Shown here: positions 43,409 through 52,511 of the stretch, in pieces | Position numbering within the stretch: the first letter of the stretch is position 1 | Layout of the letters: each line of letters opens with the position of its first letter | Source: Mycolicibacterium brisbanense | GTDB lineage: Bacteria; Actinomycetota; Actinomycetes; Mycobacteriales; Mycobacteriaceae | Assembly (NCBI RefSeq): GCF_001570425.1 | Contig: NZ_BCSX01000039.1 | Location: 124,001-188,000 of the forward strand | Length of the DNA: 64,000 nt | Direction of reading: 5' to 3' | Translations under genes and position numbers: made by a program | The notes under the pieces: model-generated | What the model was told of the DNA's origin: nothing | Database searches by the model: none | What the model saw: only the letters and a program-made list of their open reading frames with translations

Positions 43409-44647
43409 ATGCAGTCTTGGCCGGCGCCGAACATCCCTACCCTCCCGGGGCAGGGTCCTCAGCTGCGCCTTTATGACACCGCAGACCGGCAGGTCCGCCC
43501 CGTCGCGGCGGGGCCGACGGCCACCATGTACGTCTGCGGCATCACGCCCTACGACGCTACGCACCTCGGCCACGCCGCAACCTATCTGACGTTCGACCTG
43601 GTGTATCGCCTGTGGCTGGACGCCGGGCACACCGTGCACTACGTGCAGAACATCACCGACGTCGACGACCCGCTGTTCGAGCGGGCCGCGCGCGACGGCC
43701 TGGACTGGCGTGCGCTCGGTGACCGCGAGACCCAGCTGTTCCGCGAAGACATGACGGCGTTGCGCGTGTTGCCGCCGCACGACTACGTGGCCGCCACCGA
43801 CGCGATCGGCGAAGTGGTGGAGGTGGTCGAGAAGATGCTCGCCTCCGGTGCGGCGTACGTGGTCGACGATCCGCAGTACCCCGACGTCTACTACCGGGCC
43901 GACGCCACCGTGCAGTTCGGCTACGAATCCGGATACGACCGCGAGACCATGCTGCGCCTGTTCGGCGAGCGTGGCGGAGATCCGGACCGGGCCGGCAAGG
44001 GCGACGAGCTCGATGCGCTGCTGTGGCGCGCGCACCGGCCCGGCGAGCCGAGCTGGCCGTCTCCGTTCGGGCCGGGCCGTCCGGGCTGGCATGTGGAGTG
44101 TTCGGCTATCGCGTTGAGCCGCATCGGCACCGGCCTCGACATCCAGGGCGGCGGCAGCGACCTGATCTTCCCGCACCACGAGTTCTCGGCGGCGCATGCC
44201 GAATCCGTCACGGGCGAGCGCAGATTCGCGCGCCACTACGTGCACGCCGGCATGATCGGCTGGGACGGGCACAAGATGAGCAAGAGCCGCGGCAACCTGG
44301 TGCTGGTGTCCCGGTTGCTCGCCGACGGCGTCGACCCGGGTGCCATCCGCCTCGGGTTGCTGGCGGGGCATTACCGTGCCGACCGGTACTGGAGCCAGCA
44401 GGTGCTCGACGAGGCCAACGCCCGGCTGGAACGTTGGCGGCACGCCACGACCATGCCCGGTGGCCCGGATGCAACCGACGTGATCGCGCGGGTTCGGCAA
44501 TATCTCGCCGACGATCTGGACACCCCGAAAGCCCTTGCAGCCCTTGATGGTTGGGCTGACGACGCGATCGGTTACGGTGGGCACGATCCGAGCGCACCAC
44601 GCGCAGTGGCCACCGCGATCGACGCGTTGCTGGGTGTGGAGCTCTAA
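43409..44647 (+). CDS. mshC: L-cysteine:GlcN-Ins ligase (mycothiol synthesis)
   Basis: The 412-aa cysteinyl-tRNA-synthetase paralog links Cys to GlcN-inositol. Motifs: YVCGITPYDATHLGHA (zinc Cys about residue 43 and the HIGH-like signature) and GHKMSKSRGN (KMSKS near 290); the tRNA-binding domain of CysS is absent, as usual for MshC. It identifies the organism as a mycothiol-making actinobacterium. Confidence 0.96.
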   Translation: MQSWPAPNIPTLPGQGPQLRLYDTADRQVRPVAAGPTATMYVCGITPYDATHLGHAATYLTFDLVYRLWLDAGHTVHYVQNITDVDDPLFERAARDGLDWRALGDRETQLFREDMTALRVLPPHDYVAATDAIGEVVEVVEKMLASGAAYVVDDPQYPDVYYRADATVQFGYESGYDRETMLRLFGERGGDPDRAGKGDELDALLWRAHRPGEPSWPSPFGPGRPGWHVECSAIALSRIGTGLDIQGGGSDLIFPHHEFSAAHAESVTGERRFARHYVHAGMIGWDGHKMSKSRGNLVLVSRLLADGVDPGAIRLGLLAGHYRADRYWSQQVLDEANARLERWRHATTMPGGPDATDVIARVRQYLADDLDTPKALAALDGWADDAIGYGGHDPSAPRAVATAIDALLGVEL

Positions 44648-44668
44648 ACAGGGCGGTACGTTGGCGGC

Positions 44669-45544
44669 ATGAGTTCAGTCAACGGCAAGGTCGTCTTCAT
44701 CACCGGTGGTGCTCGCGGGGTCGGCGAGGAGGTGGCCCGCCGCCTGCGCCGCAAGGGCGCCAAGCTGGTACTCACCGATCTCGACGAGGCCCCGCTCGCC
44801 GCCCTGGCCGCCGAGCTGGGTGAGGAACATGTGCTGACCGCCCTGGCGGATGTGCGGGACCTGCCTGCCATGCAAAAGGCTGCGGACGCCGCCGTCGAGC
44901 GGTTCGGCGGCATCGACATCGTGGTCGCCAACGCCGGCATCGCCAGCTTCGGCTCGGTGCTTCAGGTGGACCCCGAGGCGTTCAAGCGCGTCATCGACGT
45001 CAACATCGTCGGCGTCTTCAACACCGTCCGCGCCACGTTGCCCGAGGTGATCAAGCGCCGCGGCTACGTGCTGGTGGTGTCTTCGCTGGCGGCCTTCACC
45101 TCCGCGCCGGGGCTCGCGGCGTATCACGCCTCCAAGGCAGGCGCCGAGTATTTCGCCAACACACTTCGGCTGGAGGTCGCCCACCTCGGTGTCGATGTGG
45201 GTTCGGCCCATATGAGCTGGATCGACACCCCGTTGGTGCAGGACGCGAAGTCGGATCTCTCGACGTTCCGCGTGATGCTGTCGAAGATGCCCGGGCCGCT
45301 CAAGCAGACCACCACGGTCGACAAGTGCGGTGCGGCGTTCGTCAAGGGCATCGAGGGCCGCAAGAGCCGCATCTACTGCCCGGACTGGGTCGGCCTGTTC
45401 CGCTGGATCCGCCCGGTGGTGGCAACCCCGTTGGGCGAGCGCGATATTCGCAAGTTCACTCCCGAGCTGCTGCCGAAGCTGGATGCCGAGGCCGCCGCGC
45501 TCGGCAGGTCCACGAGCGCGCGCACCGAGGCGCTGGAGAAGTAG
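44669..45544 (+). CDS. SDR-family oxidoreductase, Rv2129c-like
   Basis: The 291-aa short-chain dehydrogenase has GGARGVGEEVARR (residues about 11-23), NAGIASFGSV (near 88), the catalytic Ser in VVSSLAAFTS and the YHASK pair (near 152). It follows mshC by 21 bases in the same direction as in M. tuberculosis. Substrate unknown. The next genes on the right are convergent and belong to the sugar module. Confidence 0.92.
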   Translation: MSSVNGKVVFITGGARGVGEEVARRLRRKGAKLVLTDLDEAPLAALAAELGEEHVLTALADVRDLPAMQKAADAAVERFGGIDIVVANAGIASFGSVLQVDPEAFKRVIDVNIVGVFNTVRATLPEVIKRRGYVLVVSSLAAFTSAPGLAAYHASKAGAEYFANTLRLEVAHLGVDVGSAHMSWIDTPLVQDAKSDLSTFRVMLSKMPGPLKQTTTVDKCGAAFVKGIEGRKSRIYCPDWVGLFRWIRPVVATPLGERDIRKFTPELLPKLDAEAAALGRSTSARTEALEK

Positions 45545-45551
45545 CCGCGGG

Positions 45552-46391
45552 CTACAGCGCGGACGCGCCGATATCGGGGGCGACCACGACGTTGACGCCG
45601 TCGAGGCGCAGCGCGCGGATCTGGTCCTCAGGGGTGCGGCTGTCGACGATGACGGTGTCGAAGTCGCTCAGCGGGCCCAGGGCATGCAGTGCGCGGCGCT
45701 CGAACTTGGAGTGGTCGAGGTAGGCGATGCGGGTGCGCGCCGATTCGAACATCGCGCGCTTCACCAGGACGGTGTCGTGATGTTGGTGAAAGCAGATGCC
45801 GTCGGTGACGGCGGAGGTCGACATGATGAAGACGTCGGCCCGGATGTTCCGCAGCGCGGTGAGCGTCAACGATCCCATGTAGGCCCGGCACCACGGGTAG
45901 TACTGGCCGCCGAGCGCGATGACGTTCAGGCCGGGCTGGTTGAGCAGAGCGTCGAGCGCCGACTGGAAGTTGGTGATGACGGTCAGCGGCTGACGCTCGG
46001 GCAACTGGCTCACGAGATGCAGCCCCGTGGTGGAGTCGTCGATGATCACCGACTGCCCGGGTTCGATCATCTGTAGCGCGGCGTTGGCGACGGCGTGCTT
46101 GTCGGCGACGTTCTGGCGGGCGCGGAACTCGGTGCTGGCCTCCGACAGGGTGCTCGGCATGGCCGTCGCGACCCCGCGGGTCTTGCGGATCAGCCCCTGG
46201 GTGGCCAGGGTGTCCAGATCGCGGTGCACCGTCATCAGGCTGACACCGAACGCGTCGGGCAGATCTTCGATCTTCACCGATCCGGCGGCCATCACCATTT
46301 CCAGGATGGCCGCGCGGCGTTCGTTCGGTCCCGCCGGAGGCTCGGCCTGTCCGTCGCGGTGCGACCGACCAACACCCGCTGGGTTCGGCAT
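45552..46391 (-). CDS. DeoR-family transcriptional repressor
   Basis: The 279-aa protein has an N-terminal winged HTH (RRAAILEMVMAAGSVKIEDLPDAFGVSLMTVHRDLDTLATQGLIRKTRGVA, seen from about residue 25 to 75) and a C-terminal sugar-phosphate-sensing domain (DSTTGLHL, NFQSALDALL, MSTSAVT, DHSKFERRALH). AGGAGG precedes ATG 46391. It is last in the minus-strand importer operon and likely represses both divergent units of the module. Confidence 0.92.
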   Translation of the reverse strand: MPNPAGVGRSHRDGQAEPPAGPNERRAAILEMVMAAGSVKIEDLPDAFGVSLMTVHRDLDTLATQGLIRKTRGVATAMPSTLSEASTEFRARQNVADKHAVANAALQMIEPGQSVIIDDSTTGLHLVSQLPERQPLTVITNFQSALDALLNQPGLNVIALGGQYYPWCRAYMGSLTLTALRNIRADVFIMSTSAVTDGICFHQHHDTVLVKRAMFESARTRIAYLDHSKFERRALHALGPLSDFDTVIVDSRTPEDQIRALRLDGVNVVVAPDIGASAL

Positions 46392-46468
46392 CGGGCCTCC
46401 TGTTCTGTCATACGGACGGGACGCGCCCCGCACGCCCCGTCCGTACCTTACTTAGACGCTGATCGCGG

Positions 46469-47518
46469 TCACGGTTGGTTGAGCTTCTCGTTGGAGAGAT
46501 CACCCGAGGCCAGGTTCTGGGCGACCAGCGCAGGAAGCTGGGCGAGGAAGGCGTCTTTGCCCGTCACCACGTTCTGGTAATACTGGTCGACGTTCTGCGG
46601 CGTCACGGGCGGCATCTTGTAGACGTAGCTCTTCTCGACCGGCTCGCCCTTCGCGGCGCGCTGTGCCACCGCGATGCCCTCGGCCATCTCGACTCGGCCG
46701 TGCTGCAGGGAGGTGCCGATGAACTTGCCGCTCTTGACCGCCTCGAGGCCGTCCTGGATGCCGTCGATGCCGACCACGGGCACCGACTTGCCCGCCTCCG
46801 AGAGCGCCTGCACGGCACCGAGGCCCATGTCGTCGTTCTCCGAGACGATGCCGTTGATCTGGTCACCGAAACTGGAGATCCAGTTCTTCGTCTTGTTGAC
46901 CGCCTCGTCGCGCTTCCAGTTGGCGGTGTCGATGGCCAGGATCTTGATGCCGGGGTACTTGGTCAGCGTGTCCTTGATGCCCTTGGTGCGGTCGAGTTCG
47001 GGGGAAGATCCCAGCGGGCCCTGCAACACCACGATGTTGCCCTTGCCGCCGAGCTTGTCGGCCATCATCTGCATTTCCTGGGCCCCGGCGGCGACGTCGT
47101 CGGGCAGCACGGAGGATTTCAGCGCACCCGAATCGGCCAATGCGGTGTTCACGGCGATCACCGGAATGTTGGCGGCCTTGGCCGAAGCCATTTGCGGCGC
47201 AAGGGAATCCGCCTGTACGGGGACGATCACGATGGCGTCCACCTTCTGGTTGATCAGCTGGTCGACCTGGCTGGCTTGGGTCGAGACGTCGCCGCCCGCG
47301 GAGTTCCACACCAGGTCGATGTTGTTGGCCTTGGCGTAGGCCTCGGCGCCTTCCTTGCCCTGGGTGATGAACGAGGACATGTCGTAGACGGTGACGCCGA
47401 CACGTGTCGACGGCTGGCCGTTCTTGGCGCTGGGATCACCTGCGCCACAGGCGGCTACGGACACCATGAGGGCGGGAACCGCTGCCGTCACGAGCATGCG
47501 GGTCAGTCTGCGGGACAT
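46469..47518 (-). CDS. ABC sugar-importer substrate-binding lipoprotein
   Basis: The 349-aa protein has a signal peptide with lipobox VSVAAC (Cys near residue 24) and a Peripla_BP_4 (ribose-type, CUT2) binding fold: AIVIVPVQADSLAPQMASAKAANIPVIAVN (near 97-125), GIVSENDDMGLGAVQAL (near 220) and VVGIDGIQDGLEAVKSG. It delivers a sugar or polyol to the permease encoded just downstream in transcription upstream order (permease, ATPase genes precede it in the same operon). Confidence 0.92.
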   Translation of the reverse strand: MSRRLTRMLVTAAVPALMVSVAACGAGDPSAKNGQPSTRVGVTVYDMSSFITQGKEGAEAYAKANNIDLVWNSAGGDVSTQASQVDQLINQKVDAIVIVPVQADSLAPQMASAKAANIPVIAVNTALADSGALKSSVLPDDVAAGAQEMQMMADKLGGKGNIVVLQGPLGSSPELDRTKGIKDTLTKYPGIKILAIDTANWKRDEAVNKTKNWISSFGDQINGIVSENDDMGLGAVQALSEAGKSVPVVGIDGIQDGLEAVKSGKFIGTSLQHGRVEMAEGIAVAQRAAKGEPVEKSYVYKMPPVTPQNVDQYYQNVVTGKDAFLAQLPALVAQNLASGDLSNEKLNQP

Positions 47519-47570
47519 CGGGGTGGTGCCTTTCTGTAAGTGGATGAGGTTGGGGTGCAAGCTTTTCGGG

Positions 47571-48587
47571 TCAACTGCTGCGTCTGCGCACGGCCCACAC
47601 GTCGACCGCGACCGCCGCGACGATCAGCACGCCGCTGATGACCTTCTGCCAGTAGGCGGGCACGACGAGGATGTCCAGGCCGTTGTTGAGGGTCTGGATC
47701 AGCAGCAGGCCCAGCAGGGTGCCCCAGACCGATCCGCGGCCGCCGAGCAGGCTCGCGCCACCGATGACGACGGCGGCGATGGCGGCCAGCTCATAGCCGG
47801 ACCCAAGATTGGGCGGGCCGGAGATGACGCGGGAGGACAGGATGACGCCCGAGAGCCCCGCGAGTGCACCGCTGAGGGTGTACACCGCGACGAGGATCTG
47901 CCCGGATTTCACGCCGGCGACGTCGGCCGCGGTCCGGTTTCCACCCACGGCGTACACCCGCACCCCGAAGGAGGTCTTGCGCAGCACCAGATACGAGACG
48001 ATGAAGCCGGCGATCATGATCAGAACCGGCAGCTGGACGCCGAACAGCGTGGTGTTGGCGATCTTGCCCCATTCGCCGGGCAGCCCGTTGATCGGCGCCC
48101 CGCCACCGATCACGTAGGCCAGGCCCGAGCCCGCCGTCAGGGTGCCCAGTGTCGCGACGAACGGTGCCACCCCCAGCTTGCTGACCACCAGCCCGTTGAG
48201 CAGGCCGATCAGCAGACCCACCACGACCCCTGCCACGAGTCCCAGGAAGATCCGGTCGGGATGGCCGACCACCACCGAGGACGCCGTCATCGCACTGACC
48301 GCGATCACGCTGCCGACCGACAGGTCGATGCCCCCGGTGAGGATCACGAAGGTCTGCCCGAGGGCCACCAGCGCGAACGGCGCGGCGGCCACCAGGATCG
48401 TCAGCGCGTTGTCCGGCGTGGCGAACCGGACGCTGCGGTAGCTGAAGTACGCCATCACGAGCAGCAGCACGATCACCATCGAGTTGCGGATCGCGAAGTT
48501 GGTGAGCCAGGCCCGGTCGAAGCGCCTGGTATCCCGCACGGCATCCGCGGGCGGAAGCTTGTTCGCCTGGTCGGTAGCGGTTGACAT
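47571..48587 (-). CDS. ABC sugar-importer permease (RbsC type)
   Basis: The 338-aa membrane protein has about ten helices and the BPD_transp_2 signature GQTFVILTGGIDLSVGS (near residue 75) and GRGSVWGTLLGLLLI (near 285), as in CUT2 permeases. GAGAGGAC precedes ATG 48587. One permease gene is present, so it would act as a homodimer. Confidence 0.93.
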   Translation of the reverse strand: MSTATDQANKLPPADAVRDTRRFDRAWLTNFAIRNSMVIVLLLVMAYFSYRSVRFATPDNALTILVAAAPFALVALGQTFVILTGGIDLSVGSVIAVSAMTASSVVVGHPDRIFLGLVAGVVVGLLIGLLNGLVVSKLGVAPFVATLGTLTAGSGLAYVIGGGAPINGLPGEWGKIANTTLFGVQLPVLIMIAGFIVSYLVLRKTSFGVRVYAVGGNRTAADVAGVKSGQILVAVYTLSGALAGLSGVILSSRVISGPPNLGSGYELAAIAAVVIGGASLLGGRGSVWGTLLGLLLIQTLNNGLDILVVPAYWQKVISGVLIVAAVAVDVWAVRRRSS

Positions 48588-48616
48588 GGTGTCCTCTCGA
48601 GGGGTCGGCGACGCGG

Positions 48617-50140
48617 TCACGCGACTTCGTCTTGTTGGGGGGCTTCCTGGCCGCTGGCGTAGCGGAAGATGCGTTCCTGCACGTCGTCGGCATCGAGTTG
48701 GGCGCGGGACAGTTCCCCGGCCACGCCGCCGCTGCGCATCACCAGCACGCGATGGCTGAGCCCGATGAGCTCGGGCATGTCGGAGCTCACCAGGATCACC
48801 GTGAGCCCGTCGGCGGCGAGATCGCGGATGATGGTGTAGATCTCGCCGCGCGCGCCGACATCGACGCCGCGGGTGGGTTCGTCGAGCAGCAGCACCGAGC
48901 AGTTCTGGGTGAGCCAGCGGGCCAGTACGATCTTCTGCTGGTTGCCGCCGGAGAGGTTGCCGACGAGCTGGCCGAGGCCGCTGGACTTGAGCCGTACCGA
49001 CGCGGTGGCGTCGGTGACGGCCGACGAGCGCTTGCGGTTGCGCAGCCAGCCCGCGGAGGCGAATGCGCCCAGATGCGGCAGGCTGCCGTTGTCGAGGACC
49101 GACTGCGTCAGCACCAGACCGGCGCCTTTGCGGTCCTCGGGGACCAGCGAGATGCCCGCGCGGATCGCATCGCCCACGCGGCCGCGGTGGACCGTGCGGC
49201 CGTTGACGTCGATGGTGCCCGCGACGGAGCGCCGGATTCCGAAGATGGCTTCGACGATCTCGCTGCGTCCGGCGCCGACCAGGCCGCCGAGTCCGAGGAT
49301 CTCGCCTTTGCGCACCTCGAGATCGACGGCGGGGCCGTCGGCGTGCAGTTGCAGCCCACGGACGGACAGGCCGATTTCGTCGCCTGCGGGAGTGATGGGC
49401 GGAAAGAGGTTGTCGAGCTCGCGGCCGATCATCGCGTGCACGATGCCGTCCGGCGTGGTGTCGGCCAGCGGCGCGTTGAGCACGAGCTGGCCGTCGCGCA
49501 ACACCACCACGTGGTCGGCCAGTTCGGTGATCTCGGCCATGCGATGGGTGGTGTAGAGCATCGCCACCCCCTGCTTCTTGAGCCTGCGGACCACGTCATA
49601 GAGGCGCTCGACCTCGCGGTCGGGGATCGCCGAGGTCGGCTCGTCGAGCAGCAGCACCTTGGCGCCCCACGTGGTGGCCTTGGCGATCTCGACGAGCTGC
49701 ATGAGTGCGATCGGCAGATCACCCATGCGGGTCTTCGGATCGACGTCGACCCCGAAGGTGCCCAGCATCTCGCGGGCCTGCCTGACCATGCCGCGCCGAT
49801 CCAGGGTGCGGAACTGGGTCTTGAGTTCCCTTCCCACGAACAGGTTTTCGTAGATCGTCAGCTCGGGGTAGGGCGCGAGTTCCTGCGGCACGATGCCCAC
49901 CCCGAGGCTGCGGGCGAGTTTGGGGTCGGCGTGCTGCAGTGCCACGCCGTCGACGGTGACCTCGCCCGAGTCGGCCTTGAGCTGCCCGGTGACGATCTTC
50001 ATCAGCGTGGACTTGCCCGCCCCGTTCTCGCCCGCGAGCACGGTGAGCTCGCCGGGGTGCAGGTCGAACGACACGTCACGCAGCACCGGCACGCCGCCGA
50101 AGGCCTTCGCGACGTGGTCGACATGTAGGGCGGTGGCCAT
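48617..50140 (-). CDS. ABC sugar-importer ATPase, two-domain (RbsA type)
   Basis: The 507-aa protein holds two nucleotide-binding domains. The first has Walker A GENGAGKST (near residue 35) and Walker B VLLLDEPTS. The second has GGLVGAGRSE instead of a canonical Walker A, signature LSGGNQQK and VLLLDEPTRG. The degenerate second P-loop is normal for CUT2 ATPases. It is the first gene of the minus-strand operon and starts at ATG 50140 with AGGAG. Confidence 0.95.
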   Translation of the reverse strand: MATALHVDHVAKAFGGVPVLRDVSFDLHPGELTVLAGENGAGKSTLMKIVTGQLKADSGEVTVDGVALQHADPKLARSLGVGIVPQELAPYPELTIYENLFVGRELKTQFRTLDRRGMVRQAREMLGTFGVDVDPKTRMGDLPIALMQLVEIAKATTWGAKVLLLDEPTSAIPDREVERLYDVVRRLKKQGVAMLYTTHRMAEITELADHVVVLRDGQLVLNAPLADTTPDGIVHAMIGRELDNLFPPITPAGDEIGLSVRGLQLHADGPAVDLEVRKGEILGLGGLVGAGRSEIVEAIFGIRRSVAGTIDVNGRTVHRGRVGDAIRAGISLVPEDRKGAGLVLTQSVLDNGSLPHLGAFASAGWLRNRKRSSAVTDATASVRLKSSGLGQLVGNLSGGNQQKIVLARWLTQNCSVLLLDEPTRGVDVGARGEIYTIIRDLAADGLTVILVSSDMPELIGLSHRVLVMRSGGVAGELSRAQLDADDVQERIFRYASGQEAPQQDEVA

Positions 50141-50284
50141 ACCTGCTCCTCTGATCTCGGATTTGAGAAAGATAACAACGACGATGCGAACTATCAAGGG
50201 ATTGACATTAGAAATCGCATCAATCATGTTATAAATCGAGTGAGCGGACGCACACACGCATCCGCGTGAGCGAAGGAATCAGCG
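50141..50284. promoter_or_regulatory. Divergent promoter/operator region of the sugar module
   Basis: The 144-base, AT-rich gap separates the importer operon from the catabolic operon. It contains GATGCG (50182-50187) and CGCATC (50215-50220) as inverted arms and, on the plus strand, TTGACA (50201-50206) followed 17 bases later by CATGTT (50224-50229), so the arms flank the -35. The DeoR protein is the likely binder. Confidence 0.5.
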
Positions 50285-52027
50285 GTGACGAAACTGTACG
50301 ACGACCCACGCGCGTTCAGTGACGACCTCCTGGAGGGGTTCGTCGACCTGCACGCCGACCGTGTACTCAAAGTCGAGGGCGGGGTGGTGCGAGCCGCCGA
50401 AACGCCCGGGAAGGTGGCGGTCGTCGTCGGCGGCGGCTCGGGCCACTATCCGGCGTTCTGTGGCGTTGTCGGAACAGGTTTCGCCGATGGGGCGGTAGTG
50501 GGCAACGTGTTCACCTCGCCGTCGACGCAGGAGGCGTACTCGGTCGGCCGGGCCGCCGAAAACGGTGCCGGGCTGCTGTTCAGCACCGGCAACTACGCCG
50601 GCGACGTCATGAACTTCACGCTGGCCCAACAGCGGCTGCAGCAGGAGGGCATCGACACCCGCGTCGTGTTCGTCACCGACGATATTGCTAGCGCACCCGT
50701 TGAGGAAATTCACAAGCGGCGTGGGATCGCCGGTGACTTCGTCGTGTTCAAGATCGCCGGCGCCGCCGCTGAGGCGGGCTACGACCTCGACGGTGTGGAA
50801 CGCGTCGCGCGTCTGGCCAACGACCGCACCCGCACGCTCGGCGTCGCGTTCGGCGGCTGCACGATGCCGGGCGCCGACACGCCGCTGTTCACCGTTCCCG
50901 ACGGCCGGATGGGGGTCGGGCTGGGAATCCACGGCGAGCCCGGCATCGACGAGGGCGATCTGCCCCGCGCCGCGGATCTGGCCCGCCGGCTCGTGGACGG
51001 CGTGCTGGCCGAGGCCCCGGGCGACACCAACCGCGTAGGGGTGATCCTCAACGGACTCGGCGCCACCAAGTACGAAGAGCTGTTCGTGGTGTGGCGCACC
51101 GTGGCCCCACTGCTGCGGTCGGCCGGCTACACGCTCGTCGATCCCGAGGTCGGAGAGCTGGTCACCAGCCTCGACATGGCCGGCTGCTCACTGACTTTGG
51201 TGTTCCTCGACGACGAGCTCGACGAGTTGTGGCGGGCCCCCGCCGACACGCCGGCCTACCGAAAGGGCGTCGCGACTGCGGCCACCGCCGCACCACGACG
51301 CGTCGTGACAGCGGCCACGGTGACCGAAACCGAGGCCGTCGAGGTGTCGCAGGCATCCCGTCGGTGCGCGCAGAACGCCACCGCAGTCCTGGCGGCGATG
51401 GCCGCAGCGATCGAGGATGCCGCCGACGAACTCGGGCGCGTGGACGCGGTCGCGGGTGACGGTGACCACGGCCGCGGCATGGTGAAGGGCACCTCGGCGG
51501 CGCTGCAGGCGGCCGAGCTCGCCGATGGCTCCGGTGCGGGGGCGGCATCCGTGCTGACCGCGGCGGGGGAGGCGTGGGCCAGCCAGGCCGGCGGTACGTC
51601 GGGCGTGCTCTGGGGTGCCGCACTGGCCGCGCTCGGTGCGCGCCTCGGCGACGACGCCGACACCATCGCGCCGTCCGATGTCGCGGCGGCGGTGCGGGCC
51701 GGATTGGAGGCCATCACCACCCTCGGCAAGGCCTCCGTCGGTGACAAGACCATGCTCGACGCGCTGGTCCCGTTCGTGGACCGCCTCGAGCGCGAGACCG
51801 CCGCGGGCGCCGAGCTGGCCGACGCGTGGGCACGGGCGGCGGCCGACGCCGAGCAGGCCGCACAGGCCACGGCCGATCTGAAACCCAAAGTGGGGCGGGC
51901 ACGTCCGCTCGCCGAGCGCAGCCTCGGCACGCCCGATGCAGGAGCCCTGTCCTTGGCCCTGTGTGTCCGGACCGCGGCAGCGGTCTTGGCCCAGGCCACG
52001 GCAGACGACACAGTGAGGAGCAAGTGA
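50285..52027 (+). CDS. DhaK-DhaL fusion kinase, tetrulose/dihydroxyacetone kinase family
   Basis: The 580-aa ATP-dependent kinase has a DhaK domain (residues 1-330) with GGGSGHYPAFCGVVG (near 48) and the substrate-binding His in LGIHGEPG (near 218), then a DhaL domain (residues about 350-575) with DAVAGDGDHGRGMVKG (near 393) whose aspartates bind ATP-Mg. A GAAGGA site precedes GTG 50285. In M. smegmatis, related kinases phosphorylate erythrulose in tetritol use, and the neighbouring isomerase and SDR fit that. Confidence 0.9.
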   Translation: MTKLYDDPRAFSDDLLEGFVDLHADRVLKVEGGVVRAAETPGKVAVVVGGGSGHYPAFCGVVGTGFADGAVVGNVFTSPSTQEAYSVGRAAENGAGLLFSTGNYAGDVMNFTLAQQRLQQEGIDTRVVFVTDDIASAPVEEIHKRRGIAGDFVVFKIAGAAAEAGYDLDGVERVARLANDRTRTLGVAFGGCTMPGADTPLFTVPDGRMGVGLGIHGEPGIDEGDLPRAADLARRLVDGVLAEAPGDTNRVGVILNGLGATKYEELFVVWRTVAPLLRSAGYTLVDPEVGELVTSLDMAGCSLTLVFLDDELDELWRAPADTPAYRKGVATAATAAPRRVVTAATVTETEAVEVSQASRRCAQNATAVLAAMAAAIEDAADELGRVDAVAGDGDHGRGMVKGTSAALQAAELADGSGAGAASVLTAAGEAWASQAGGTSGVLWGAALAALGARLGDDADTIAPSDVAAAVRAGLEAITTLGKASVGDKTMLDALVPFVDRLERETAAGAELADAWARAAADAEQAAQATADLKPKVGRARPLAERSLGTPDAGALSLALCVRTAAAVLAQATADDTVRSK

Positions 52028-52494
52028 TGAGCGGTCTGCGGATCGTCGTCGGCGCCGATGACGCCGGCGTGGACTACAAGGACATTCTGCGGCGCGATCT
52101 GGAGGCCGACGAGCGCGTCGAGTCGGTCGTCGACGTCGGCGTCGGCACCGACGAGCACACGGCCTACCCGCATGTCGCGGTCGCTGCGGCCCGCATGGTC
52201 GCCGAAGGCAAGGCCGATCGCGCGCTGCTGGTATGCGGCACCGGTCTCGGCGTGGCCATCAGTGCCAACAAGGTGCCGGGAATCCGGGCCGTCACCGCCC
52301 ACGACAGTTTCTCCGTCGAACGCTCGGTGCTGTCCAACAATGCGCAGGTGCTGTGTTTCGGACAGCGCGTCGTGGGGATCGAGCTGGCGCGCAGACTGGC
52401 CAAGGAGTGGCTCGACTACCAGTTCGACCCGGAGTCCGCCTCGGCCGCCAAGGTCGACGCGATCGCCGGGTACGAGCCGGCCCCCGACTGCTGA
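52027..52494 (+). CDS. RpiB/LacAB-family sugar-phosphate isomerase
   Basis: The 155-aa protein has the RpiB pattern VVGADDAGVDYKD (residues 7-19), VDVGVGTDEHTAYPHVAVAAARMV (near 38-60) and RALLVCGTGLGVAISANKVPGIRAV with the catalytic-type Cys (near 74). Stop and start of kinase and isomerase share a base (TGATG). In tetritol catabolism such isomerases turn erythrulose 4-phosphate into erythrose 4-phosphate. The family alone does not fix the substrate. Confidence 0.9.
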   Translation: MSGLRIVVGADDAGVDYKDILRRDLEADERVESVVDVGVGTDEHTAYPHVAVAAARMVAEGKADRALLVCGTGLGVAISANKVPGIRAVTAHDSFSVERSVLSNNAQVLCFGQRVVGIELARRLAKEWLDYQFDPESASAAKVDAIAGYEPAPDC

Positions 52495-52511
52495 CGAGCG
52501 AGGAGATGACC